Position numbers and translations under genes: made by a program. A DNA stretch of 64,000 nucleotides from Synergistetes bacterium ADurb.Bin155. Lineage in GTDB: Bacteria > Synergistota > Synergistia > Synergistales > Thermovirgaceae. The stretch is from NCBI GenBank assembly GCA_002070395.1, contig MWDE01000007.1, positions 1-64,000 on the forward strand, read 5' to 3'. Positions 8,223 through 15,395 of this stretch are shown here, piece after piece. Under the pieces are notes generated by a model. The model worked only from the letters and a program-made list of their open reading frames with translations, searched no databases and was not told the origin of the DNA. Each line of letters starts with the position of its first letter. The first letter of the stretch is position 1.

Positions 8223-8585
8223 CTATCCCTTGAGGCTTCCTATGCCCAGGCTGCCGCCGGAGGAGGATCTCTTGGGAGCCTGTTCCCCGGCGACGGCCGC
8301 TTCCTCCACTTCCGTGATGGGAGCCTCGGTGAAAAGGAAAGTCCTCAAGGCGTGGTCGAAGGCCGGCATTTTCCTCCGGAGCCATTCGAGCATCATCGCC
8401 GCGTGCTCGATCTCCTCATCCCTGTTGTGAACGACTATGTCCCTGATGGTGCTGTCCTTGGTGGTGACGGCCCGCTGGTGGTACCAGTCGATGGCCTCGA
8501 TCTCCTCCTTGAGGCTGTTCAAGGCCCTGCTGATGTCCCTGTCCTCGGCGGCCAGTTCCTCGACCGGTTCGTGGTAGCCGGACAT
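8223..8585 (-). CDS. Encapsulated ferritin-like protein (EncFtn cargo)
   Basis: 120-aa two-helix ferritin-like ferroxidase packaged inside encapsulin. The helices carry the metal ligands EAIDWYHQRAV and RDEEIEHAAMMLEWL (ExxH/ExxEH pattern), close to EncFtn proteins whose dimers form the di-iron centre. After residue 95 comes a low-complexity linker and a C-terminal tail GSLGIGSLKG, matching the LGIxxL encapsulin targeting peptide. RBS AAAGGAGG precedes the start. It is co-transcribed with the shell gene. Expected role: oxidise Fe(II) and store it in the shell, protecting an anaerobe from iron and oxygen stress. Confidence 0.93.
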   Translation of the reverse strand: MSGYHEPVEELAAEDRDISRALNSLKEEIEAIDWYHQRAVTTKDSTIRDIVVHNRDEEIEHAAMMLEWLRRKMPAFDHALRTFLFTEAPITEVEEAAVAGEQAPKRSSSGGSLGIGSLKG

Positions 8586-8891
8586 TCTCGTATCCTCCTT
8601 TCGGGATCCAGGTTGTAAGGGGGTCCTCGGCCGGGCCCCCGTCTTTCACCGGGTAACATGGTACCATCACGGCCCCGGCGGCACAACATCCGTTCAGGGC
8701 CCTCAAACCCGGGGGTCGGATCCGAACCGGAGCGCTTGAGCGCCCCACCGGGAGGGCCGCTCCCTCCCCACTTTTCGCCCGATCCAGCGGCATCCTGCAC
8801 CGGCAGCCCCGGCCTTCATCTTCGCCGCACCCGCAACGGGGCGGGTTTCCTGTTATCATGCTAGTGTATCCTGGGATGGAAGGTGAGAAGA
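8586..8891 (+). other. Intergenic region with no gene found
   Basis: About 300 GC-rich bases between the divergent encapsulin operon and the aminotransferase gene. It must hold both promoters. TTGTGC and TACCAT can be aligned 17 bases apart on the minus strand near 8656-8690, but the match is poor. Short frames here lack ribosome-binding sites and family features. Confidence 0.3.
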
Positions 8892-9992
8892 ATGAAGTGG
8901 AAAGAGAAAATGCCGGCGCCCGTGAGGGACAAGACCTTCGCCGAGTACGGTTCTTCCAGGGAGGAGAGGCCTGTCCTGGTGGACTGCGCCCTGGGGACCA
9001 ACCCGCTGGGCTCCCCCCCCTGGGCTAAGGAGATTATGAGATCGGGAGACCTTCCGGATCCGGGCGGCTATCCCGGCGACGACCTCCCCCTGAGGAAGGC
9101 CCTTTCCGACGCCTGGAACGGTGCCTTCTCCCCCGACGAGATCGTCACCGGCACGGGTTCCATCGGCCTGATCATAAGCTTGGCCGGGGCCTTTTGCGCA
9201 CCGGGGGCCGAGGTCCTGGGGATCGCACCCCAGTTCCCCGACGGGCCCATGCACTTCCAGTTCGCCGGGGCCTCCTACCGGTACCTGACGCTCACGCCCC
9301 CGGAGTTCGACCTGGATATTTCCAGCCTCCTGGGAGAGATGTCCGGCGATGAATCCATAGTATATGTCGATCGCCCCCACAACCCCACGGGGCAGGTCCC
9401 TCCCCTGGCCGAGATGGCCCTCCTGGCCGAGGAGTGCCTGAAAATGGGCTCGCTCCTGGTCGTCGACGAGGCCTACGGCGATTTCCTCCCGCCCGGGGAG
9501 TCGGCCCTAAACCTGGTCTCGCCCTCGGTGGTGGTCCTCCGCTCCTTCTCCAAGGGCCGCGGCCTGGCCGGGCTGCGCGCCGGCTACTGCGTGATCCGCG
9601 ACGAGGAGGCCCGGAAGTACGTCCGGAAGGTGGCCCCTCCCTTCTCGGTCGGCTCCCTGGCGATGGAGATGGCCAGGGCGTCCCTCCTCGACGCCGATTA
9701 TGTCGCCCGCTCGAGGGAGACCGTGAGGGAGGTAAAGGCCAGGATCCTCCAGGTCCTGGAGGGGACCAGGGGCATCACCATAGCAAGGACGGGACCGGAA
9801 GTGCCCATCCTCCTTGCGACCTGGGGGGAGGGGTCGCTGGACCTCTACGAGACCCTGATGGAACAGGGCATCAGGACCGAGCCGGGGACCTGCTTCCCGG
9901 GCCTCGGCCCCGAGAGCGTCCGGCTGAGGGTCCCGGCTCTTAAAGAACTGGAGACTTTTGAAAGACTCTGGAAGAGGACCTTTGAAGAATAA
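8892..9992 (+). CDS. Class I/II aminotransferase, HisC-like
   Basis: PLP fold-type I aminotransferase, 366 aa. Motifs: DCALGTNPLGSP near the N-terminus, GTGSIGLI PLP-phosphate contact, DRPHNPTGQV, DEAYGDF and the PLP lysine in LRSFSKGRGLAGLRAGY. This resembles histidinol-phosphate, aromatic or threonine-phosphate (CobD-type) enzymes; the substrate cannot be fixed by eye. An ATG at 8892 with GGAAGGTG 7 bases before it is better than the GTG at 8883. The downstream neighbour is a permease under a Phe/Tyr leader peptide, so an aromatic amino acid substrate is an attractive guess. Confidence 0.75.
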   Translation: MKWKEKMPAPVRDKTFAEYGSSREERPVLVDCALGTNPLGSPPWAKEIMRSGDLPDPGGYPGDDLPLRKALSDAWNGAFSPDEIVTGTGSIGLIISLAGAFCAPGAEVLGIAPQFPDGPMHFQFAGASYRYLTLTPPEFDLDISSLLGEMSGDESIVYVDRPHNPTGQVPPLAEMALLAEECLKMGSLLVVDEAYGDFLPPGESALNLVSPSVVVLRSFSKGRGLAGLRAGYCVIRDEEARKYVRKVAPPFSVGSLAMEMARASLLDADYVARSRETVREVKARILQVLEGTRGITIARTGPEVPILLATWGEGSLDLYETLMEQGIRTEPGTCFPGLGPESVRLRVPALKELETFERLWKRTFEE

Positions 9993-10017
9993 AGGCTGGC
10001 CGGACCTGGTACGGCGT

Positions 10018-10044
10018 TTGACAAGTGCGGGTCGCTGGTATAGA
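10018..10044 (+). promoter_or_regulatory. Promoter of leader/permease operon 1
   Basis: TTGACA (10018-10023), 15 bases, then TGG-TATAGA with the -10 at 10039-10044. The same TTGACA-N15-TATAG(A/G) arrangement, with an extended TGG before the -10, precedes the other two leader modules, which supports it despite the short spacer. Confidence 0.65.
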
Positions 10045-10100
10045 CTCCCATAGAATACTTCGTTTTTTAATAATCGATCGCCTCGGAGGGAGGGTGACCC

Positions 10101-10187
10101 GTGCGGAGAATGAATGACTTTTTCGGCTGCTATTTTTACGGCTATTTCTTTTACTTCGCCTTGGGGTCCCCCTCCTGGCGCGGTTGA
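10101..10187 (+). CDS. Leader peptide 1, Phe/Tyr-rich (28 codons)
   Basis: A 28-codon frame with a strong RBS (GGAGGGAGG) 7 bases before a GTG start. Codons 7-19 contain six Phe and four Tyr (FF at 7-8, then YFYGYFFYF at 11-19), then the constant tail LGSPSWRG and TGA. It has the same length as leaders 2 and 3, and shares the last nine codons with them apart from one position (Ser for Phe at codon 23). An intrinsic terminator starts 28 bases after the stop. Such runs of one kind of codon before a terminator are the hallmark of ribosome-mediated transcription attenuation, here predicted to sense charged tRNA-Phe/tRNA-Tyr. Not likely a functional protein in itself. Confidence 0.82.
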   Translation: MRRMNDFFGCYFYGYFFYFALGSPSWRG

Positions 10188-10252
10188 GCCGTACTCTTCC
10201 GCAACGAACCGGGAAAAAGGGACCCCTTCAAAAGGGGTCCCTTTCTTTTTTT
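10163..10252 (+). promoter_or_regulatory. Attenuator 1: antiterminator segment and intrinsic terminator
   Basis: An 11-bp perfect stem AAAGGGACCCC/GGGGTCCCTTT (10216-10226 and 10234-10244) with a 7-base loop is followed by C and seven to eight T. GGGGTCCC also occurs inside the leader-peptide frame at 10163-10170, an exact copy of the terminator's 3' arm, so it could pair with the 5' arm and prevent termination. A small CGGTT/AACCG stem lies between. The choice between folds would depend on where the leader ribosome stalls. The terminator is certain by eye; the switching is inferred. Confidence 0.78.
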
Positions 10253-10358
10253 GGGGGTGATGTCAAGGGACATCTTGAGAGAAAGACACCGGCGGGCATT
10301 ATAGGGCCGCCCTGCAACGGGGCGGGCAGACAACCAGACACAGGAGGTGTCGAACGAA

Positions 10359-11501
10359 ATGAGCGACCCCGTTGTGAACCGGGGTTTTTTCGGCAAAATG
10401 ATGGGTTCTTCCTTCTACAAGAAGTTCATCCTTCCCGGCCTTATTTCCCAGTCCGTCGTCATCGCCGGGGGTTACGGCACAGGTCGTGAACTCGTCGAGT
10501 ACTTCGGGAATTTCGGCAGCCTCGGCGGCATTCTTGGCATGGTGCTGGTAACCACGGTCCTGTGGGCCATCGTCTACGCCGTGAGTTTTGAGTTCGCCCG
10601 GACCTTCAAGGTTTACGACTACCGGAGCTTTTTCAAGGAACTCATAGGACCCGGCTGGATGCTCTACGAGGTCTGCTACATAATCCTCCTCCTCATCATC
10701 CTCGGCGTCGTCGGAGCCACTTCGGGGAGCGTCTTCAAGCAAGCCTTCGGGCTGCCGCCCCTGGTGGGGGCCGGCCTCTTCCTGGCGGGCGTTGCCACGC
10801 TGACCTTCTTCGGCAGCTACGTCATCGAGGTCGCCCTCTCGTGGTGGTCCTTCGTCCTCTACGCAGTCTTCCTGATCTTCCTCTTCGTGGGGCTCTCCAA
10901 GGTGGGGGGACAGATAAGCGCGAACCTGGCTTCCGGTGATATCCGGGAAGGCTGGGCCCTGGGAGGGTTCAAATACGCCTTCTACAACCTGGCCACTCTT
11001 TCGGCCGTCCTTTTCGCACTCCGCTCAATAGAGACCAGGAAGGAAGCCTTCATATCGGGGGCGATGGCGTCGATCCTGACGATCCTCCCGGGCTTCTTCC
11101 TCTACCTTGTCCTGATGGGCTTCTACCCCGGCATCCTCGAGGTGGAGCTGCCAACTTACACCATCCTGGCCCAGATAGCCCCCTGGCTCCTGCCGATCTT
11201 CCTGGTGGTCCTTTTCGGGACGATGATCGAGACGGCCGCCGGGTTCATCCACTCCGTCAACGAGAGGCTCAACTCGTGGATGGTGGACCGCAAGGGCAAG
11301 GAGCTCTCCAATGCCGGCCGCGGTCTTGTCGGCGGAGCGATGGCCCTCATCGGTCTCGGCGTCGCCTCCTTCGGCCTCATCGGCCTCATCGCCAGGGGCT
11401 ACGGAACCATCAGCTGGGCCTTCTTCCTCTTCCACGGCGTGGCCCTCTTCACGATCGGCCTGTACAAGATGAACAAGAAGAAGCCCGGGAGCGCTGCCTG
11501 A
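10359..11501 (+). CDS. YkvI-type multi-span permease, copy 1 (predicted aromatic amino acid transporter)
   Basis: Integral membrane protein of 380 aa with about ten hydrophobic segments, of the uncharacterised YkvI family (COG3949), a probable LeuT-fold transporter. Conserved N-terminal stretch FILPGLISQSVVIAGGYGTG is the first helix. ATG at 10359 is used; AGGAGGTG lies 10-11 bases upstream, whereas the GTG at 10347 is inside that RBS. It is about 85% identical by eye to the protein at 17391, and 125 bases (10395-10519) are identical in both. Expression is under the Phe/Tyr leader, so transport of an aromatic amino acid or related peptide/keto acid is inferred, not shown. Followed by a terminator. 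Confidence 0.8.
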   Translation: MSDPVVNRGFFGKMMGSSFYKKFILPGLISQSVVIAGGYGTGRELVEYFGNFGSLGGILGMVLVTTVLWAIVYAVSFEFARTFKVYDYRSFFKELIGPGWMLYEVCYIILLLIILGVVGATSGSVFKQAFGLPPLVGAGLFLAGVATLTFFGSYVIEVALSWWSFVLYAVFLIFLFVGLSKVGGQISANLASGDIREGWALGGFKYAFYNLATLSAVLFALRSIETRKEAFISGAMASILTILPGFFLYLVLMGFYPGILEVELPTYTILAQIAPWLLPIFLVVLFGTMIETAAGFIHSVNERLNSWMVDRKGKELSNAGRGLVGGAMALIGLGVASFGLIGLIARGYGTISWAFFLFHGVALFTIGLYKMNKKKPGSAA

Positions 11502-11562
11502 AACCCCGGGATGAGGCAACGGCCCAGGAGTTTATGGGGCTGGAACTAAGAGGAATAGCTTC

Positions 11563-11596
11563 GGAAGCGGCCCGGCGACCTGTCCGGGCCGTTTCC
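11563..11596 (+). terminator. Terminator after permease operon 1
   Basis: CGGCCCGG/CCGGGCCG stem (11568-11575, 11584-11591) then GTTTCCCTTT. A 32-base block including the hairpin is identical to 19981-20012 at the end of operon 3. Confidence 0.7.
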
Positions 11597-11672
11597 CTTT
11601 CTCTGCACCATCGGTGCCGCGTTCTTGCCGTCCCCATCACCCTTGTCCGGCGACACTCGTTCCCGAAAATCC

Positions 11673-11712
11673 TTGACACGGTCGTGTTTTAAGGAGATTG
11701 TACTTAGTACAA
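11673..11712 (+). promoter_or_regulatory. Putative promoter with palindromic operator before the Mrr-type gene
   Basis: TTGACA (11673-11678) is followed 17 bases later by a weak -10 (GATTGT, 11696-11701). Overlapping that -10 is a perfect inverted repeat TTGTAC-TTA-GTACAA (11698-11712), the form expected of an operator. A repressor bound here would block the promoter; which protein binds is unknown. The promoter lies 120 bases upstream of the gene start, and a second start site nearer the gene is possible. Confidence 0.45.
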
Positions 11713-11831
11713 AAGGAAACAATAAGTATGTCAAAGGCAAGGTCTTCTACTACCCTTGCAAATCGTAATTATTATGCACTGTAAGAGATCACCACCTCGT
11801 TGTGTGACTTTGGGGAGGAGGTTCTCAATTT

Positions 11832-12881
11832 ATGCATGTTCGTGATGCCGCCATTAAAGTCCTGCAGGAAGCCGGCCACCCTCTTCATGCCGATGAGATT
11901 GCCGAGATGATCCTGAGCAAGGGCCTATGGAAAACTACGGGAAAAACTCCGGCAGCCACAGTGGGTGCGCGACTCTATTCGGACATCAAGAAGAAGGGAG
12001 CCGCGTCGGTCTTCGTTAAGGTTTCTCCCAATACTTTTGCTCTTCGTGATCCCTCCATGGCAACAACCAACAGTAGGTCAGCACCGACACGCGCCGAGCA
12101 AATACCAAAACCGCCACCTGTTAATTCGGGACTCTCTTTCACCGAAAGTGCTCAGAAGGTACTCGAGGAATTCGGTGGCAAGAAACCTATGCACTACAAG
12201 GAGATCACCGAAAAGGCTCTCGAAAAAGGATGGTTGATAACTAGCGGAAAAACGCCGGAAGCCTCCCTGTTATCCCAGGTTACCACCGAGATAAAGCGCC
12301 ACCAGAAACGCGGTTTACGCCCTCGCTTCGTCCACCACGGCCATGGTTATCTGGGCCTGAGCCAACGGATGGGGCGCGGTCTCGCGTTCCAGATCGAACA
12401 ACACAACCATCAGATCCGGAAGGCCCTGCGCGAGAAGTTGCTGGCCATGAAGCCCGAAGAATTCGAGGAACTGATTTCACGCTTGTTAACTGAGATGGGT
12501 TTCGAGATGGTCGAGGTGACTAAGCTCAGCAGTGACGGCGGCATCGATGTCCGGGGAATCCTGGTGGTCGGAGACGTGGTCCGCATCAAGATGGCCGTCC
12601 AGGCTAAAAAGTGGAAGCTCAAGAACAACGTCCTGGCCCCTGTGATCCAGCAGGTACGTGGCAGCCTAGGAGCGCACGAACAGGGCCTGATCATCACCAC
12701 CAGTGACTTTAGTGCCGGAGCCATCAAGGAAGCGTCTCTGCCCGACAAGACTCCCATAGCCCTGATGAACGGAGAACAACTCGTATTGTTGCTGATGGAA
12801 CATGGCATCGGTGTTCACCGCTCTACGCCGGATCTGTTCGAGATCGATGAGGATGCGTTGGCAACCATGAGAGGACAATAG
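11832..12881 (+). CDS. Type IV restriction endonuclease-like: two HARE-HTH domains plus Mrr nuclease
   Basis: 349 aa. Two related HARE-type winged-helix domains (about residues 1-72 and 98-175; each has the pattern A..VL...G.PLH..EI...L..G.W...GKTP) are joined to an Mrr-like PD-(D/E)XK nuclease domain (about 200-330). Nuclease residues are visible in SSDGGIDVRG and VQAKKWK, the Asp and Gln-x-Lys of Mrr_cat. HARE-HTH domains are thought to read modified DNA, so cleavage of modified foreign DNA is the likely task. Base composition is more A/T-rich than its neighbours and it interrupts a series of amino-acid transport operons, suggesting horizontal gain. RBS GGGGAGGAGG about 10 bases before the ATG. 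Confidence 0.82.
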   Translation: MHVRDAAIKVLQEAGHPLHADEIAEMILSKGLWKTTGKTPAATVGARLYSDIKKKGAASVFVKVSPNTFALRDPSMATTNSRSAPTRAEQIPKPPPVNSGLSFTESAQKVLEEFGGKKPMHYKEITEKALEKGWLITSGKTPEASLLSQVTTEIKRHQKRGLRPRFVHHGHGYLGLSQRMGRGLAFQIEQHNHQIRKALREKLLAMKPEEFEELISRLLTEMGFEMVEVTKLSSDGGIDVRGILVVGDVVRIKMAVQAKKWKLKNNVLAPVIQQVRGSLGAHEQGLIITTSDFSAGAIKEASLPDKTPIALMNGEQLVLLLMEHGIGVHRSTPDLFEIDEDALATMRGQ

Positions 12882-12897
12882 CAACGAAGACTCGGAC

Positions 12898-13050
12898 ATG
12901 CATCCCAAACCTGAAAGGATCGTAATAGAAGCCTTTCGATCAGAGATCAAAACCATTGGCATGATAAAAGAGAATCCTGGTGACAGCCACATTTTTTGGC
13001 TGAAACCTTTTGATTATCTACGGACAGGGAAAATGTCATGGGTAAAGTAA
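12898..13050 (+). CDS. Small open frame downstream of the Mrr-type gene
   Basis: A 50-codon frame (MHPKPERIVIEAFRSEIK at the start, GKMSWVK at the end) with the same A/T-rich composition as the preceding nuclease gene but no convincing RBS. It may be a remnant of DNA acquired along with that gene rather than an expressed protein. No family recognised. The rest of the gap up to the next leader contains the palindrome CCCCTTAAGGGG near 13074 and nothing else identifiable. Confidence 0.25.
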   Translation: MHPKPERIVIEAFRSEIKTIGMIKENPGDSHIFWLKPFDYLRTGKMSWVK

Positions 13051-13152
13051 TTTAGCAAGTCAGGTACGAGGTCCCCTTAAGGGGTGGATATTATCCTTTT
13101 CCTTCCGGAAGGGGGCCTCGTCGCCGTCCGGTCACAAATTGTCCCTTTCCAC

Positions 13153-13179
13153 TTGACAAGGCCGGGACATTGGTATAGG
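13153..13179 (+). promoter_or_regulatory. Promoter of leader/symporter operon 2
   Basis: TTGACA (13153-13158), 15 bases, TTGG-TATAGG (-10 at 13174-13179). Same spacing and extended -10 as modules 1 and 3. Confidence 0.65.
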
Positions 13180-13233
13180 CTTCCCGAAACGTCAAGCCTT
13201 TCATAATGCATATTTTCTGAAGGAGGGAACCCG

Positions 13234-13320
13234 ATGGGCGTAGAGAACGGCTGCTTCGGCCGACTTATGAGCATTATTATTCTCCTTAACGCCTTGGGGT
13301 TCCCCTCCTGGCGCGGTTGA
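13234..13320 (+). CDS. Leader peptide 2, Ile/Leu-rich (28 codons)
   Basis: 28 codons beginning ATG after a strong AAGGAGGG site 6-7 bases upstream. Codons 14-18 are Ile-Ile-Ile-Leu-Leu, with Leu at 11 and 21; the tail LGFPSWRG and TGA match leader 3 exactly and leader 1 except for one codon. Upstream sequence and the first 11 codons are nearly identical to leader 3. The Ile/Leu run before a terminator predicts attenuation in response to charged tRNA-Ile/tRNA-Leu. Confidence 0.82.
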   Translation: MGVENGCFGRLMSIIILLNALGFPSWRG

Positions 13321-13382
13321 ACTGTACCCTTCCGCGAAAAACCGGGATAGAGGGACCCCCAAAAGGGGTCCCTCTTTTTTTT
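13296..13382 (+). promoter_or_regulatory. Attenuator 2: antiterminator segment and intrinsic terminator
   Basis: Perfect 11-bp stem AGAGGGACCCC/GGGGTCCCTCT (13349-13359, 13365-13375), 5-base loop, eight T. Note the covariation with modules 1 and 3 (AGA/TCT in place of AAA/TTT), which preserves pairing. The leader-encoded GGGGTTCCCC (13296-13305) can pair with the 5' arm with one bulged T. Confidence 0.76.
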
Positions 13383-13484
13383 GGAGGTGATGACCAAGGG
13401 AAAGCATGGGGGATGGGACCGGGAATAGAGAGAACCGCCCTCATCAAGAAGCGCCGGAGGGCAGAGAAAAAGGAGGGAGTACTT

Positions 13485-13808
13485 TTGGAGAAACGGGAGT
13501 ATTACAGCAGGGATTACGATTTCGCCGAGATCGAGATGGACCCGAGGTTCCTCCAATGCCGGAAGGAAATGTTCATTTCCTTTTCAACCTGGCTGGCCTT
13601 TACCGCCATTTCCCTTGCGGTAGCCTACGGACTTGGGAAAGGCCCCGTGGAGGAGTACAAGTACATCCTGGGGCTCCCGCAATGGTGGTTCGCCGTAATA
13701 GTCGTCTCCGTGGTCTTTACGTTCATCGTCATTTTCCTTTCCCTTTTCGTTTTCCAGGACATGGAACTGTCCGATGTCGCCGAGACCGGCGAGAAGAAAA
13801 AAGGCTAA
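13485..13808 (+). CDS. Small YhdT-like membrane subunit paired with an SSS symporter
   Basis: 107-aa protein with two hydrophobic helices (about residues 30-50 and 68-92) and charged ends. A TTG at 13485 is preferred because AAGGAGGG lies 9 bases upstream; an ATG at 13413 has no spaced RBS. It sits 31 bases before a sodium:solute symporter gene, the same order as yhdT-panF in enterobacteria, and resembles DUF997/YhdT proteins in size and topology. Function of such partners is not well known; stabilising or modulating the symporter is the usual guess. Confidence 0.65.
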   Translation: MEKREYYSRDYDFAEIEMDPRFLQCRKEMFISFSTWLAFTAISLAVAYGLGKGPVEEYKYILGLPQWWFAVIVVSVVFTFIVIFLSLFVFQDMELSDVAETGEKKKG

Positions 13809-13839
13809 AAACCTTAGTAACAGGAAGAGGTGACATGGC

Positions 13840-15342
13840 ATGGAATGGGAGTTATCTTCAGCAACCCGTACGGTGATCCTCATAACCTTCATCGTTTATT
13901 CGATAGCCCTCCTCGTGGTGGGCTTTTATTCAAAGCGTAGGATGGACAAGACCGCCCTGGACAAGTTCGTGGAGGAGTTCTATACCGGCGGGCGGGGTAT
14001 GGGATCCCTGGTCATCGCCCTCATGATCGCGGCGGGGTTATGCAGCGCCGGTACTTTTCTCGGGGGCCCCGGCCTGGGATACAGCGTGGGTTTGACGTGG
14101 GTCATGGTGCTTTTCGCCCAGAATTTCATGAATTTCTATATCCTCGGCGAGATCGGGAAAAAAGTGGGCATCGTGGCCCGCCGGATAAACGCCCAGTCCT
14201 ACCTTGATCTTTTCGTCTACCGGTACAACCACAACAAGATGGTGGGTCTGATCGGCGTCGCAGGCATCGTGGTCTTCCTGGGCAGTTATGTAGTGGCGCA
14301 GTTCGTCGGCGGCGCCCGCCTCTTCGAGTCGATGACGGGACAACCCTACTGGCTCGGGCTCACTATCTTCGCCCTGGTGGTGCTGTTCTACGCGGCCTTC
14401 GGGGGCATAAGGGGCGTTTCAGCGGCGATCGTGATCCAGGGGCTCGTTATGACCGCTGCGGTGCTGGCGCTCTTCATCGGAGGCCTCCGGTTCCTCCTCC
14501 CCTTGGAATCGTCGGTGAGGAGCATCGCGGAAATGAATCCGGCGCTGGTAACCCCATGGACCTGGGCGCCCGGTTACCAGTTCTCCATGTGGGTGGTTTT
14601 CGGGCTCGTGATGATCGGGCTGCCCCACGGAGCCATGGGGTGCCTCGTCTACAAGGACACGAAGGCCATGCACCGAGCCATCGTGATCGGCACCATCTTC
14701 GTGGTCCTGTGGACCTTCGCCCTGGTCTGGATGGGGCACATGACGAAAGCCGTCTTCCCGAACCTCGCCGTGCCGGATCACGCCATCCCCACCCTGGCCA
14801 TGAGGGTTTTGCCGCCCTGGCTGGCGGGTATCACCCTGGCGGGGGTGGCCGGAGCGATACAGTCGACCATAGGGGCGATGGTCATAGTCATCAGTTCGAC
14901 CCTCGTAAAGGACGCCTACCAGGCCTATATCAACCCCAAGGCTGATCCGGCCAAGCTGAAGAAGGTCACGATCTGGTCCACCGTGGCGATTTGCATCGCG
15001 ATCTTCCTCGGCGCCCTGTTCCCGCCGCCGGCCCTGGAGTGGATAGTGGTCTTCGCCGTCGGGGGGTTGGCCTCGGCCTTCTTCTGGCCGCTGATCCTCG
15101 GCCTTTACTGGATGAAGGCCAACGAGCACGGAGCGGCCGCCGGGATGGCCGGAGGCATGGCGACCTACATCATAGGCGCAGGGAAGTACCTCCCCATCAC
15201 TTTCGGCATGAACGCCATCATGGTCTCGCTGGTAGTCTCCCTGGCACTGACCGTAGGCGTAAGCCTCATGACCCCGAAGACGCCTAAGGGGATCATCATG
15301 ACCTGGTTCGGGAGGGAATACCCGAAAAAAGTACCGGCCTGA
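13840..15342 (+). CDS. Sodium:solute symporter (SSS family, PanF-like)
   Basis: 500-aa membrane protein with 12-13 transmembrane helices and the LeuT-fold SSS signature. Helix 1 region FYTGGRGMGSLVIALMIAAG and the FGGIRGVSAAIVIQG segment are typical of sodium:solute symporters. Closest in look to pantothenate/amino-acid SSS members. It lies in an operon with a YhdT-like subunit and D-aminoacylase under an Ile/Leu leader peptide, so the cargo may be an N-acyl- or D-amino acid, or a branched-chain amino acid, rather than pantothenate. RBS AGGAAGAGGTG before the ATG. Confidence 0.85.
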   Translation: MEWELSSATRTVILITFIVYSIALLVVGFYSKRRMDKTALDKFVEEFYTGGRGMGSLVIALMIAAGLCSAGTFLGGPGLGYSVGLTWVMVLFAQNFMNFYILGEIGKKVGIVARRINAQSYLDLFVYRYNHNKMVGLIGVAGIVVFLGSYVVAQFVGGARLFESMTGQPYWLGLTIFALVVLFYAAFGGIRGVSAAIVIQGLVMTAAVLALFIGGLRFLLPLESSVRSIAEMNPALVTPWTWAPGYQFSMWVVFGLVMIGLPHGAMGCLVYKDTKAMHRAIVIGTIFVVLWTFALVWMGHMTKAVFPNLAVPDHAIPTLAMRVLPPWLAGITLAGVAGAIQSTIGAMVIVISSTLVKDAYQAYINPKADPAKLKKVTIWSTVAICIAIFLGALFPPPALEWIVVFAVGGLASAFFWPLILGLYWMKANEHGAAAGMAGGMATYIIGAGKYLPITFGMNAIMVSLVVSLALTVGVSLMTPKTPKGIIMTWFGREYPKKVPA

Positions 15343-15395
15343 GCCGGACGGTGAAGCCATCGCCCAGGCCATTCAAGCAAGGAGGTTAGTCGTGA

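Noticed and set aside
12882-13140. Second nuclease or methylase gene after the Mrr-type gene
   Set aside because: Only a 50-codon frame without a good RBS is present; no methyltransferase motif was found in the surrounding sequence.
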